Positions 37,083-47,055 of a stretch of 64,000 bases of DNA are shown piece after piece; the first letter of the stretch is position 1; each line of letters begins with the position of its first letter. The DNA lies in contig NZ_CP017415.1 of NCBI RefSeq assembly GCF_001753245.1, positions 1,826,501 to 1,890,500 on the forward strand, written 5' to 3'. The translations under genes and the position numbers were made by a program. The stretch is from Acidihalobacter yilgarnensis. GTDB taxonomy: Bacteria; Pseudomonadota; Gammaproteobacteria; DSM-5130; Acidihalobacteraceae. The notes below the pieces were generated by a model that was given only the letters and a program-made list of their open reading frames with translations, was not told where the DNA came from and did not search any database.

Positions 37083-39065
37083 TCAGGGCGTAGTGACCGC
37101 CAACGGCAGATCGAAATGGAAGGTGGCGCCTTGCCCCGGCGTGCTCTCAAAACCAATACGACCACCATGCCGCTCTACAATCTCCTTGGAAATCGCGAGA
37201 CCCAGCCCGGTGCCGCCCTGCTGACGCGTATCGGAGGCATCTGCCTGGGAAAACTTCTCGAATACGTGCGGTTGATATTCGAGCGGCACGCCGGGGCCAT
37301 CGTCGCTGACACTGACGCGGACGGCCTGTTCCTCCTCACGCACAGACACTCTCACCTGCCCACCTGCCGATGAATATTTGATCGCATTGGAAAGCAGGTT
37401 GGTCAACACCTGAATCAGGCGATTTTCGTCGCCGAATATACGGATCTCACCCAATGTATCGGGCACTCTGGCGAACTCGATGTTGGATTTATCCGCATAA
37501 GGCTGATTCGTGCGGAGCACTTTATCGATCAAATCATGCAGGGCGACAGGCGCCATTTTCAGCGACGCGCCCGTCAACTGAATTTTATTGATATCCAGTA
37601 AATCGTTCACCAGAAGCTCTAACCGCTGGGTATTCTCGCAAGCGATTCTGGCCATTTCTACGCCATTTTCGGTCAGCGTGCCCAGCTTGCCGCTCGCGAT
37701 GAGACCGAGCGCACCCTTGATAGACGTCAATGGGGTACGCAGCTCGTGACTGACGACTGCGATGAATTCGTCCTTGAGTCGCTCGGTTTTCAGGCGTTCC
37801 GTCACGTCGTTGAAAATAACCACCGCGCCGACGAGCGTACCTTCCTTCCAGATCGGTGTTGTGACGTATTCGACGGGAAAGCTCGTGCCGTCCTTGCGCC
37901 AGAGCACCTCGCTATCGACACGACGAACACGCCCGTCGCGCAATGCCATAGACATGGGGCAATCCGCCACGGGATAAAGCGAGCCATCCGGGCGATGATG
38001 ATGCGTCAGCTCATGCATCGAGCGCCCTAGCAGCTCAGAGGCTGCGAAGCCCAGCATGCTGCTTGTGGCCGGATTAACGAAGGTCGCACACCCATCCAGG
38101 TCCAACCCATAAATCCCCTCGCCGGCGGAGTCGAGCAGCAAACGGAGTTGACCCTCCGTGTCCGCCAAAATATCCGCCGTACGATTGATCTGCCAGGCCG
38201 CCAGCATCACGAAGGCCATGAGTACCGCCGCCAGCACCACCGCCATCGTCGCAGTCGAATAGGCCTCGGATTGCCAGCCGTCTTCTGTGAGGTAGGTGCC
38301 GGCAGCGATGATCAGGAAGGGTACGATCAACACAAAGGGCAGCGCCGAACGCGCAAATCGGCTACCAATGCCGGGAGCCACCAAGACCGCGTAAATCCCC
38401 GTTCGCGTCCTATCCACAAATAGCGCGAAGACTAACAAGGCCATCCCTACCAGGGTCTGCGGCGAGGTGCGAATTGTCGGAGATTGCCCGAATAAATGGC
38501 TGGCGTTGAACAGATAACCGGCCAAAATCACCAGCACCATGACCAATAACCCGCCAACACAGATATCCACGGCATAATTCAGCCACCGACTGGGATGCTT
38601 CTGAAACGCTAGCGGAAATCCCATGAATAGGAAAAACAGGGCGGTCTGCACGGACATGGAGCCAGGCACTGCCGCTGCGGTGTGCGTCATCAAGATCGTA
38701 TTGATCCACAATGCCTTTCCATTCAAGTGGCCAAGCAGTGCGGCCAAGGCCAGCAAAACGATGAATGCGCTGCCGAATTTCGCATACAGCCGATGGCGAT
38801 GCGATAAGGCGAGGACTGCCGCGCTCAACAACAAACCCAGCGCGGTATTGGCCTTCATCAGGGACCATGTCGCTGGTAGCCGATTGCCGATCTCCGTGAC
38901 TTGCCAGGCGACCAGGATGACCGACGCAAGCAAGGCGGTCGTAACCACCGCGACGTGCCGCGCGACACACAAATAAGCCTCACGCCTGGATGAGGCACGA
39001 AGCGCTGAGGTGGCCGGCTGATCGGCAATAATCGTTGGCTCATCCATCTTGGTCGAATCCATCAT
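37083..39065 (-). CDS. Membrane sensor histidine kinase with PAS domain
   Basis: A 660-residue sensor. About eight N-terminal membrane helices form an integral sensory module (residues about 30-310). A PAS domain follows (LLDSAGEGIYGLDLDG, DGTSFPVEYVTTPIW), then the HisKA H-box VSHELRTPL near residue 437, N-box ENRLIQVLTNLLSNA, and ATP-lid motifs DDGPGVP and GGTGLGLAI. No receiver domain and no response regulator gene nearby, so it is an orphan kinase. Signal unknown. Confidence 0.9.
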   Translation of the reverse strand: MMDSTKMDEPTIIADQPATSALRASSRREAYLCVARHVAVVTTALLASVILVAWQVTEIGNRLPATWSLMKANTALGLLLSAAVLALSHRHRLYAKFGSAFIVLLALAALLGHLNGKALWINTILMTHTAAAVPGSMSVQTALFFLFMGFPLAFQKHPSRWLNYAVDICVGGLLVMVLVILAGYLFNASHLFGQSPTIRTSPQTLVGMALLVFALFVDRTRTGIYAVLVAPGIGSRFARSALPFVLIVPFLIIAAGTYLTEDGWQSEAYSTATMAVVLAAVLMAFVMLAAWQINRTADILADTEGQLRLLLDSAGEGIYGLDLDGCATFVNPATSSMLGFAASELLGRSMHELTHHHRPDGSLYPVADCPMSMALRDGRVRRVDSEVLWRKDGTSFPVEYVTTPIWKEGTLVGAVVIFNDVTERLKTERLKDEFIAVVSHELRTPLTSIKGALGLIASGKLGTLTENGVEMARIACENTQRLELLVNDLLDINKIQLTGASLKMAPVALHDLIDKVLRTNQPYADKSNIEFARVPDTLGEIRIFGDENRLIQVLTNLLSNAIKYSSAGGQVRVSVREEEQAVRVSVSDDGPGVPLEYQPHVFEKFSQADASDTRQQGGTGLGLAISKEIVERHGGRIGFESTPGQGATFHFDLPLAVTTP

Positions 39066-39158
39066 CCCTTTAAGATAGCCAGTCCGTGCGAGGTCGTTAC
39101 GGCATCGTGCCCCGACACCTCGTTGGTGACGCGATGTTCAGGACACAAGCACGGTTGC

Positions 39159-39617
39159 TTAGTCTCCGGCCACGCTGGGTGGCTCAAAAATCTCGCGGAA
39201 TGTGAAGGCCTCGGCCGAGATCCCTTGCTCGCGCAGTAATCCTAATCGCTCCACCGCTTCAGCAACGTTCGGACGGTGGCCTTGCGGCACCCACCAAAGC
39301 ACCATATAGGCCGCTTCCATGGACTCAAACCAATCACGCCGACGGCGCATGATCTCGGTGTGAGCGGAACGATAGACGAAATCCTTCAGCGCCCCGACAT
39401 CTACCCATAGCGATAGATTGATCAACATTTGATCGCCCAGCGGCCGCAATGCCGTGGCATCCCCACCCTCGGTCTGCAGGCGCCACACGAAACCTGGCGA
39501 TTGCTCGGCCAATGTGTTGATGCGGTCGAGATTGGCCACAAAATCGGTCATTTCTGGCGCGTCGAGTGGGGTTTTCATCCGGGCCACATTCAGTTGCGCG
39601 AGTATATGCGTCGTCAT
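39159..39617 (-). CDS. DUF3291 protein
   Basis: A 152-residue dimeric alpha/beta-barrel-like protein with HILAQLNVARMKTPLD at the start and FESMEAAYMVLWWVPQGHRP, the DUF3291 pattern. Members resemble small monooxygenases; activity unknown. Ten bases after the XRE-cupin regulator and likely in its transcript. Confidence 0.8.
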   Translation of the reverse strand: MTTHILAQLNVARMKTPLDAPEMTDFVANLDRINTLAEQSPGFVWRLQTEGGDATALRPLGDQMLINLSLWVDVGALKDFVYRSAHTEIMRRRRDWFESMEAAYMVLWWVPQGHRPNVAEAVERLGLLREQGISAEAFTFREIFEPPSVAGD

Positions 39618-39627
39618 GGCTTTAACC

Positions 39628-40221
39628 TTATCTATCCGAACCGGAAGGATAGTGAATCAAATTGTGGAAAACGACCGGTTCAGCCACCATATTGCGATAA
39701 CCGTGCGCTACGTCTCCGGCGAAGCGGACCGAATCGCCGCCACGCAACGAAACCCAGCCCCCGTCCAACAACAACGCCATTTCGCCAGAAATCACGGTGA
39801 CGTGTTCGATCACACCGGCTTCGTGCGCCTCCGACAGGTGAGTCGTATCGGCCGGCAGAGTCAGTTCAAACCACTCAAAGCCCAGGCGTGCGTCGAAGCC
39901 AAACAATGTTCTGATCCGCATGCGCCCATCGGTCCAAACCGCATGAGTATCGCTGCGACCGATATCCGGCTGCTCAACCCTGAGCGGCGGTGCGATCAAG
40001 GCCGAAATCGATAGACTGAAACCCGTCGCGATCTTCCACAACGTGGCCAGCGTGGGACTCGATTCGCCGCGCTCGACCTGACCCAGCATGGCCTTGCTGA
40101 CACCGGTCGCCTCCGCGGCGCGATCGAGACTCCAACTTCGCGCCAGACGTAGAGCCTTCAGACGCGCACCGATCGCTTCATGGGCCCCCGCCGTATCGGC
40201 ATCGCTCACCCGACTGCTCAT
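39628..40221 (-). CDS. XRE-family regulator with cupin domain
   Basis: A 197-residue regulator with an N-terminal helix-turn-helix (LDRAAEATGVSKAMLGQVERGESSP) and a C-terminal cupin sensor (GEMALLLDGGWVSLRGGDSVRF). It is divergent from benE and probably binds the repeated CGTCATAACGCAC boxes between them, sensing a small carboxylate or amino acid. Confidence 0.88.
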   Translation of the reverse strand: MSSRVSDADTAGAHEAIGARLKALRLARSWSLDRAAEATGVSKAMLGQVERGESSPTLATLWKIATGFSLSISALIAPPLRVEQPDIGRSDTHAVWTDGRMRIRTLFGFDARLGFEWFELTLPADTTHLSEAHEAGVIEHVTVISGEMALLLDGGWVSLRGGDSVRFAGDVAHGYRNMVAEPVVFHNLIHYPSGSDR

Positions 40222-40262
40222 AGACCCATCTCCCGATACTAACCCGACTTTTCAGCATTGTA

Positions 40263-40311
40263 CGTCATAACGCACAATGCTAGGCTGGCCCGAATATGCG
40301 TCATAACGCAC
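40263..40311 (+). promoter_or_regulatory. Two operator-like boxes between XRE-cupin regulator and benE
   Basis: CGTCATAACGCAC occurs at 40263-40275 and again at 40299-40311, 36 bp apart. The second lies in the palindrome TGCGT-CATA-ACGCA and the first is one base short of it. Paired identical half-palindromic boxes in a divergent promoter region are what a dimeric XRE-cupin regulator would use. Confidence 0.6.
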
Positions 40312-40330
40312 GCCGTAATCGAGGTTGCCA

Positions 40331-41503
40331 GTGTCCAAACATTCTTCCATAACCCTGCCCGCTGTTTCGCATGTGAGCGCCGGTTTTGTCGCCGTGCTGG
40401 TCGGTTTCGCCAGTGCCGTGGTCATCGTCATCCAAGCCGCGCAGGTTACCGGTGCAAATTCCACCGAAATAGGCTCCTGGATACTGGCCTTGGGGCTTGG
40501 CATGGGGCTGACCAGCATCGGGTTATCGTTATATTACCGAGAGCCTGTACTCACTGCGTGGTCCACGCCTGGCGCTGCCCTGCTGGTAACCGGGCTTGGC
40601 GGCATCGGCCTTAGCGACGCGACTGGGGCATTTCTGTTCAGTGGATTGCTGATCGTGCTCGTCGGCGTCTCCGGGGTATTTGAGCGCCTGATGCATCATG
40701 TCCCCGGATCACTCGCATCGGCCATGCTCGCGGGTATTCTGCTGCAGTTCGGCTTGCAGGCATTCACCGCCATGCATCAGGATTTCAGCCTGGTCGCGCT
40801 GATGCTCCTCACATACCTCGTCGGCAAACGCTTGCGCCCCCGTTACGTCATACCCCTTGTACTGATCGTCGGTCTGCTCTATATCGCCTTCAGCGGGCAA
40901 CTACACGGACACAGCGTTCACCTCGCGCTGGCACGACCGGTATTCACCTGGCCAAGTTTTTCTCTGCCGGTGCTCATCAGTGTGGGTGTTCCGCTGTTTA
41001 TCGTGACCATGACCTCGCAGAACATCCCAGGCCTGGCGGTGTTACGCGCCAACGGTTACCAGACACCAATATCGCCATTGTTGACCGTGACCGGTTTGGC
41101 CACACTGATCCTTGCCCCCTTCGGCGGCTTCGCACTCAATCTTTCCGCGATCACCGCCGCGATCTGCCTGGGCGAAGAAGCCGGAGCCGAACGCAATACG
41201 CGCTACCTGGCCACAGTCGCCGGCGGTTTTTTCTATATTCTCATCGGATTGTTCGGCGCGACCATCGCCGCACTGTTCGCCGCACTGCCCCAAGCCTACG
41301 TGTTCGCCCTCGCAGGCCTCGCGTTGCTCGGCACGATCGGCAATAGCCTGCACGGCGCACTCAACGATGCCAAGGATCGCGAGGCCGCGCTCGTAACCTT
41401 CCTCGTCACCGCTTCTGGTTTGACCTTGCTCGGTATCGGCGGCGCGTTCTGGGGACTCGTTGCGCGTTCTGGGGACTCGTTGCGGGAGTCGCTACGCGGC
41501 TGA
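40331..41503 (+). CDS. benE: BenE-family (benzoate:H+) transporter with altered C-terminus
   Basis: A 390-residue membrane protein of about 12 helices with the BenE start HVSAGFVAVLVGFASAVVIV and the GGFALNLSAITAAICLGEEAG region. GTG 40331 with GAGG is preferred to the TTG at 40325. A 20-bp tandem duplication at 41442-41481 shifts the last codons: the read protein ends ARSGDSLRESLRG. Without the extra copy the frame would continue as AGVATRLILNAG to the TGA at 41530-41532. The transport core is intact. No benzoate catabolic gene is near. Confidence 0.85.
   Translation: MSKHSSITLPAVSHVSAGFVAVLVGFASAVVIVIQAAQVTGANSTEIGSWILALGLGMGLTSIGLSLYYREPVLTAWSTPGAALLVTGLGGIGLSDATGAFLFSGLLIVLVGVSGVFERLMHHVPGSLASAMLAGILLQFGLQAFTAMHQDFSLVALMLLTYLVGKRLRPRYVIPLVLIVGLLYIAFSGQLHGHSVHLALARPVFTWPSFSLPVLISVGVPLFIVTMTSQNIPGLAVLRANGYQTPISPLLTVTGLATLILAPFGGFALNLSAITAAICLGEEAGAERNTRYLATVAGGFFYILIGLFGATIAALFAALPQAYVFALAGLALLGTIGNSLHGALNDAKDREAALVTFLVTASGLTLLGIGGAFWGLVARSGDSLRESLRG
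41442..41481 (+). repeat. 20-bp tandem duplication in the benE 3' end
   Basis: Two adjacent copies of GCGCGTTCTGGGGACTCGTT. Twenty is not a multiple of three, so the duplication changes the reading frame of the C-terminus. Confidence 0.9.
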
Positions 41504-41736
41504 TATTGAACGCGGGACGCACCGGCAGGTGACTAATATTGATTTATCGAAGCGCCACGTACCATTCTCTTTGGTGTTAGCTGAATATTAGTTTTACGAT
41601 AAGAAATTTAATGAGCATCACCCTCACACTAGATCAAAAATCACCAGGCTGCTTCAGGCTGTACGCAAAATTTTGCCAACCCGAATTTAAAGAGGCCGCC
41701 TGAATCGCCACCTGCTCGCAGCCTTAATGTGTGGTT

Positions 41737-42192
41737 TTATTTGACTCGGCTGATGGTGAACTTGCCAACACTGACACCCAGATCGACACCGTGGCCTGAA
41801 CCCGCAAGCGCCAGCGACACGGCACCCTTGGTCAGGACTTGCGCGGAACCCGATTTCCCTAGGCCGGCATTGGCCTCGCCCTGTGCGTACGAACCCAGCA
41901 CATCGTCAATGTGATGCACATCCGTGAAGGTGCCCACGCCATTGTCGATATGGAACTTGCCAGCGGTGAGGCCGACGCCCCGCGCGGTAATTTTCACGTG
42001 CATGGAAGATCCGTCAGTGCAAGTCACCAAACCGCCTCCTTCCACGTGCTTGTAGATGGCAGACCAACTGGTGGTCTTGAAGTGCATTTTGCATTCCAGA
42101 TTGGCTCCGGCGGCCAATGCATACTGCGGTATCACTGAGCTGATGGCGAATATGCTCAACAGGCTGAATAAAGGTAGATAACGTTTAGTCAT
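41737..42192 (-). CDS. Exported glycine-rich hypothetical protein
   Basis: A 151-residue protein with a signal peptide ending ALAA, two Cys in the mature domain (LECKM and VTCTD) and Gly-rich beta-type repeats (GVGLTAGKFHIDNGVGTF, GHGVDLGVSVGKFTISR). Looks like a secreted or periplasmic beta-sandwich. Family not named with certainty. Confidence 0.7.
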   Translation of the reverse strand: MTKRYLPLFSLLSIFAISSVIPQYALAAGANLECKMHFKTTSWSAIYKHVEGGGLVTCTDGSSMHVKITARGVGLTAGKFHIDNGVGTFTDVHHIDDVLGSYAQGEANAGLGKSGSAQVLTKGAVSLALAGSGHGVDLGVSVGKFTISRVK

Positions 42193-42241
42193 GATCTGAT
42201 CTCCATAATATGATTAAATTCATCCTGCTTTAGTATCGAAC

Positions 42242-42388
42242 TCAGCGATCACCTGTAGGCGGATTTGCCTTCTTGTAGACATTCTGATTATTGCGTCGCT
42301 TGTCAGAACCGGGCTTTTCGTGTTTCTCAGATTCGTGTTTGTCGTGACGCAGTTTGAGCTTGTTGGATACATCGCGATTTGAATTCAT
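42242..42388 (-). CDS. Possible short hydrophilic protein
   Basis: A 48-residue frame rich in Lys, Asp, Asn and His (LKLRHDKHESEKHEK), starting at the second in-frame Met with AAGGAA about 12 bases upstream. Disorder-like composition as in small desiccation or stress proteins. Support is limited to the ribosome binding site. From 42476 to 42841 I see no gene. Confidence 0.35.
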   Translation of the reverse strand: MNSNRDVSNKLKLRHDKHESEKHEKPGSDKRRNNQNVYKKANPPTGDR

Positions 42389-42841
42389 TATGTCTTTGAT
42401 TCCTTCGCTTCTGCCCTCGTTGTGAGGGCGGGAATGTTGCGCTGACCACAGCGCAGCCTCGTCACTTACGTGCAATTACTGCTACATGAATTGAATTAGG
42501 GGGCGTTGGGTCATTGCACCGTTATTTGGGGATATTGCGTCTACCTCGCAGATTCACGTAAACGCGCCTCTTGAATCGGTGCCATCCGCTGTTACAGTGA
42601 AGATTGTGCTTGCGCGGCAAGTGTGTCTGTGCGCTGGCGCACCCACCAATGCCTGTCGGGTGTGATGAGCTGAGATGGGCATCGAATGCCGTGCCGATGA
42701 ATTTTGCCTTGCAATCAAGGTTAGTCGGTGCGCGGCGAGGCAGTTCAATCCGCTTATGGCGAGCATGCGTGGTCGGTTCTGGCTGCGCTTAGTGGATTGT
42801 TTTGCTAGAATATTTTCAGTTTCAAAAGCCAAGGGATAGAC

Positions 42842-43561
42842 ATGGTTACAGTGCAAGAGCTGATGCAGAACCTGCTGCTCGCGGCCCTGCCTGCGCAACA
42901 GTTGTCACAATGGCTGTCGCATCTGGAGCCTGTCAATATGCCCTTGGGCGAAGTGCTCTACGAGTCCGGTAGCAGTGTGACGCACGTCTATTTCCCGACG
43001 ACGTCTATTGTGTCGCTCCTGTATGTCATGGAGGACGGCGCCTCAGCGGAGATCGCCGTGGTCGGAAACGAGGGCGTCGTCGGCATTTCGTTGTTCATGG
43101 GCGGCGAGTCGACCACCAGTCGAGCGGTCGTACAAAGTGCTGGCCAGGGTTTTCGAATTAATGCCCGCCTGCTGATGCTGGAGTTCTCCCGGGGTGGCCC
43201 GGTGTTGCATTTGCTACTGCGCTACACGCAGGCACTGATCACGCAAATGGGACAAACAGCGGTGTGCAACCGCCACCACTCGCTGGATCAGCAGCTATGT
43301 CGCTGGCTGTTGTTGAGCCTTGATCGATTGCAATCCAACAATCTGATGATGACGCAGGATTTGATCGCCAACATGCTCGGTGTGCGTCGCGAGGGCGTGA
43401 CCGAAGCGGCGGGCAAATTGCAGCAAGCCGGACTGATCAAGTACCACCGCGGACACATCACCGTGCTGGATCGGGCTGCACTGGAGCAGCGCGTCTGCGA
43501 ATGTTACGCGGTAGTCAAACGTGAATACGATAGGCTGCTGCCGCAACAGGGCTTGATCTGA
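42842..43561 (+). CDS. Crp/Fnr-family regulator
   Basis: A 239-residue regulator with an N-terminal cyclic-nucleotide-binding-like beta-roll (YESGSSVTHVYFPTTSIVS, EIAVVGNEGVVG) and a C-terminal winged helix with MTQDLIANMLGVRREGVTEA. It lacks the FNR N-terminal cysteines. Members of this subgroup control stress or metabolism with unknown ligands. Confidence 0.87.
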   Translation: MVTVQELMQNLLLAALPAQQLSQWLSHLEPVNMPLGEVLYESGSSVTHVYFPTTSIVSLLYVMEDGASAEIAVVGNEGVVGISLFMGGESTTSRAVVQSAGQGFRINARLLMLEFSRGGPVLHLLLRYTQALITQMGQTAVCNRHHSLDQQLCRWLLLSLDRLQSNNLMMTQDLIANMLGVRREGVTEAAGKLQQAGLIKYHRGHITVLDRAALEQRVCECYAVVKREYDRLLPQQGLI

Positions 43562-43693
43562 GCGTGCAGGCATCAGGAAATAGGCCCAAATCGTCAACAT
43601 TGTTCTGAATAATGCCTCAACCCTGATCACCCCGGCAGCGGTGAAGCCGAGAACCGAGCGAAAATGGAGTCACGGTGCAGAGCCAGTGCGGAA

Positions 43694-46527
43694 TCATGAT
43701 TCCGCCCCCTCCTCAGGTTTCGACTGGCCTTCCGGCTTGACATCAGTTTTTGATTTATCTATCCGATTCTGTCGCTCCGCCTGCTCCTGATCATCAACCG
43801 ATCGACCCTCCCGTCGGCCCTACTCCTTCATCGAGGTCATGCGCCCGTGTGGCGATCTGCTGTGTCAGATCGGAAATCGTTTTGCCCTTGGCTTCAGCTT
43901 CCGGTTCGGCCGCAGATCTGGGTTTGGCACCCGACTCAGACTACAGGTCTTCAGTTCTGATTTCGGGTTTAGCCTCAGGTTTCGATTTGTCCCGGGCTAC
44001 GGGCTTCATATCCGTTTTGGATTCGGACTTAACTTCGAGTTTGGAACCTTGGCCCCAGCTTTCACTGGATCAAGAAGCCGATAGGCGAGTAGTTTCACGG
44101 GGTCGGTCACGAGGAACCACAGCAGCGCATAACCCCACACGAACCCGGCCCAACCCCAGCCCAGTGGCGTCATGAATAACCCATAAACCGCGATCAAGGT
44201 CGCCACGATTTGGGTTCCAAGCACTGCTATCCATAAAACCCAGGCGGGTCGTATCGACCAAAATGGGCCGCGCGTGCGTGTCTGGAAAATCGTCAGATGT
44301 CCGGCGACCGATAGCATCAGATACATCATGGTCTGGAGATGCGGGTGGTCAAGGTGATAGACCCGATCACCCAGGAAAAACAGTCCGAACGCGGCGATGG
44401 GGCCGACAAGACCCAGCACCGTGGCAACCCCCAGCACCATGCGCATGTTCCAGGTCTCGGGCTGGTCCTTGTAGTGCACGTTGTCATAGGCAATGGACAG
44501 GATGGCGCCGTCGTTAAGTAAGGCAAGCATCACGATCATGACCGCCGTGACCGGATAGAAGTTGAAGATCAGGATCGAGAGCGTCATGAACAACAGCACG
44601 CGCAGCGTTTCGGCGATGCGGTAGATCGCATAGCTGTTCATCCGCTGGAAAATCTTCCGACTCTCCTTGATCGCGTCGATGATCACCGTCAGGCCTGGTG
44701 TCATCAATACGATGGCCGCTGCCGCGCGCGCTGCGTCAGTCGCGTCCGACACGGCGATGCCGCAGTCGGCTTTCTTCAGCGCGGGGGCATCGTTCACCCC
44801 GTCGCCGGTCATGCCGACGATGTGACCGCGTTTTTGTAGGACATCCACGATGTGGAACTTGTGTTCGGGAAACACCTGGGCGAAGCCGTCGGCCGTCTCG
44901 ATGGACTCGGCCACCTCCGTGCTCTCCTCCTTTTTCGAGTCGTCCAGGCTGGAGGCATCAAGGATATTGGCGCCCATGTCCAGCTTTTTGGCGGTTTCCT
45001 TGGCGATGGCCAGCGCATCGCCCGTCACCATCTTGATCTTCACGCCCATCGCCAACGCGGTCGCGATGGTTGCCTTGGCATCTTCCCGCGGCGGATCGAA
45101 CAGCGGCAATATGCCGACGAGCATCCACTTGCCTGCTTCATCTGTCCGGGCGACGCCGAGTGACCGAAAGCCGCTCGCCGCAAAGTCGTTGACCGCCTTG
45201 TCGACGGCAGATTTGATTTCATCGGCATTGGCGGCCAGCGCCAGGATTACCTGCGGTGCACCCTTGGTTAGCTTGAATTGTTTTCCGTCTGCGCCTTTGA
45301 CGGTCGCTTCGGTGCGCTTGTGCACCGGGTCGAATGGCTGGAAATGCTTGACCTGATAGTCCTTCAGGGCCTTGTCATCTTTCAGGCCGCCCAGCACGGC
45401 CAGGTCGATGGTGTCCTTGTCGTCCGCACGCGACGCCAGCGCCGCATCAAGGATGACCTGCTCGGCAGAGACATTGTTCACGCTGAACGGATCGCCCAGT
45501 GTGAGTTTGTTCTGGGTCAGCGTGCCGGTTTTATCCGCACACAGCACATCCACGCCGGCCAATTCCTCAATGGCTACCAGACGACTGACGATCGCTTGCT
45601 TCTTGGCGAGCAGGCGCGCACCGACCGCCATGGTCACCGACAATACTGTGGGCATCGCCACCGGAATCGCGGCCACGGTCAGCACCAGGGCGAATTGCAA
45701 GGTGGTGAGAATCGGATCGCCGCGGAAAACGGCGACGGCAACGCTTGTAGCCACCAGTAATACCGCGAGCATGATCAGGTAGTTGCCGATCTTCAACACC
45801 GCCTTTTGAAAATGGCTGACGGTGTGCGCGTCCTGCACCAGTTCTGCGGTCTTACCGAAGTAAGTGTTCGCGCCCGTGGCGTACACCATTGCACTGCTCT
45901 CGCCCCGGCGGATGATAGAACCGGAAAACACTGCGTCGCCCGGTTTGCGTTCGACCGGCAAGGACTCTCCGGTCAGCGCAGACTGATCGATCGACGGGGA
46001 TCGCTGTCCAGCAAACGCGCATCCGCCGGCACAATATCGCCCAAGCGCATACGAATGACATCCCCCGGCACCAGCTCGCGCGCCGCCGGATTGACCCACT
46101 TGCCGTCACGGATCACCCGGGCCTTGACCGCCAACTTAGCCTTAAGGGCATCGATGGCATTACCCGCCGAATATTCCTCCCAAAATCCGACCACGGCGTT
46201 GGCCAATAAGAGCACCAGGATGATGAAAAAATCCGGCCAGTGCCCGACCACCCCCGACAGGATCACGGCGGCTTCGATCATCCACGGGATCGGACCCCAG
46301 AAATAGCTGAGGAATTTCAGCAGCGGATTGGTCTTCCTTTCCGCTATCTCGTTGGGCCCATATTGGCTCAGCCGCTTTGCCGCCTCGGCCTGGGTGAGAC
46401 CGTCCGGTGACGATCCTAATTGTTTTTCTACGTCCGCCAAGGGCAGGGATTTCAGATCGCCTTTTGAATCGGGCTTCGGAACTGACTTCGCTTCGAGCGT
46501 CTTGGACTGGCCGGTATCGGGTTTCAT
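43694..46527 (-). pseudogene. Plasma-membrane-type H+-ATPase (P3), frameshifted, with decayed DUF2934 tail
   Basis: The core pump is present in two frames. The first reads to ADARLLDSDP; the second resumes at SIDQSALTGES. One extra C in the run at 45997-46000 would join them into about 840 residues ending at 44006. The phosphorylation site CADKTGTLTQ, MTGDGVNDAPALK and about ten helices are intact. Beyond the read stop, other frames continue a Lys/Pro/Glu-rich tail (KLEVKSESKTDMKPV, then LTQQIATRAHDLDE, then GRREGRSVDDQEQAERQ), a DUF2934-like domain interrupted by an in-frame TAG and further shifts, to a stop at 43694. ATG 46527 follows AAGGAA. Confidence 0.82.
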
Positions 46528-47055
46528 CAGAGGTATTCCTTCTGTTTTTACGCAACCCAAGGTTTCGTGTTTTTCCGCAAATTCGTTGGCATACCCAAGT
46601 CCCTACCCTCGCGGTATGAATCCATTACGTGGCAGCAGAAGCCGCTACGCTTCATCCAACCACATGCGCGTCGACCCAGAGGCGTCCGCGTGATCGAAGT
46701 CCAAACCAGCTTGCAGAACGCCGCCCTGCCTTATTGCCACTGTTTCCCCTACCATCGCGAGACGCCCGAGGTCAGCGTAGTGTTTAAGGCCGAACTCAGT
46801 GTCCTCTTATTCCGCGCGCGGGCTTCCCAGCCGTAAAAATCGGACATGTCGAACGGGATGCGTTTCCTTCCGTGCTGATGGATGAGTCGCTTGAATGCAG
46901 GCGCCTGTGTAACCGTCCTTTACCAGCTTCCCGCTGGCGTGAACGGCGAGCAGCTTGTGGCTGTTTTCTTCATTGCGCGGTATGGCAATTTGGTTCCTTT
47001 GGCTCACTTCAGGTAAAAGGACGATCCGCGCATCGAATGAGTGTCATGTAGCCTT
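46528..47055 (+). other. Intergenic stretch without recognisable gene
   Basis: Short frames exist on both strands (for example leftward 46807-47007), but none has a domain or convincing ribosome binding site. It should hold the ATPase promoter next to 46527 and the end of the phosphoketolase transcript. Confidence 0.5.

Noticed and set aside
41442-41481. Repeats as a CRISPR or programmed frameshift signal
   Set aside because: Only two adjacent identical copies, no spacers, and a simple duplication restores the ancestral frame when removed.
43750-44175. Rightward frame of 141 codons
   Set aside because: Antisense to the ATPase tail; the opposite strand explains the sequence as a decayed Lys/Glu/Pro-rich tail.
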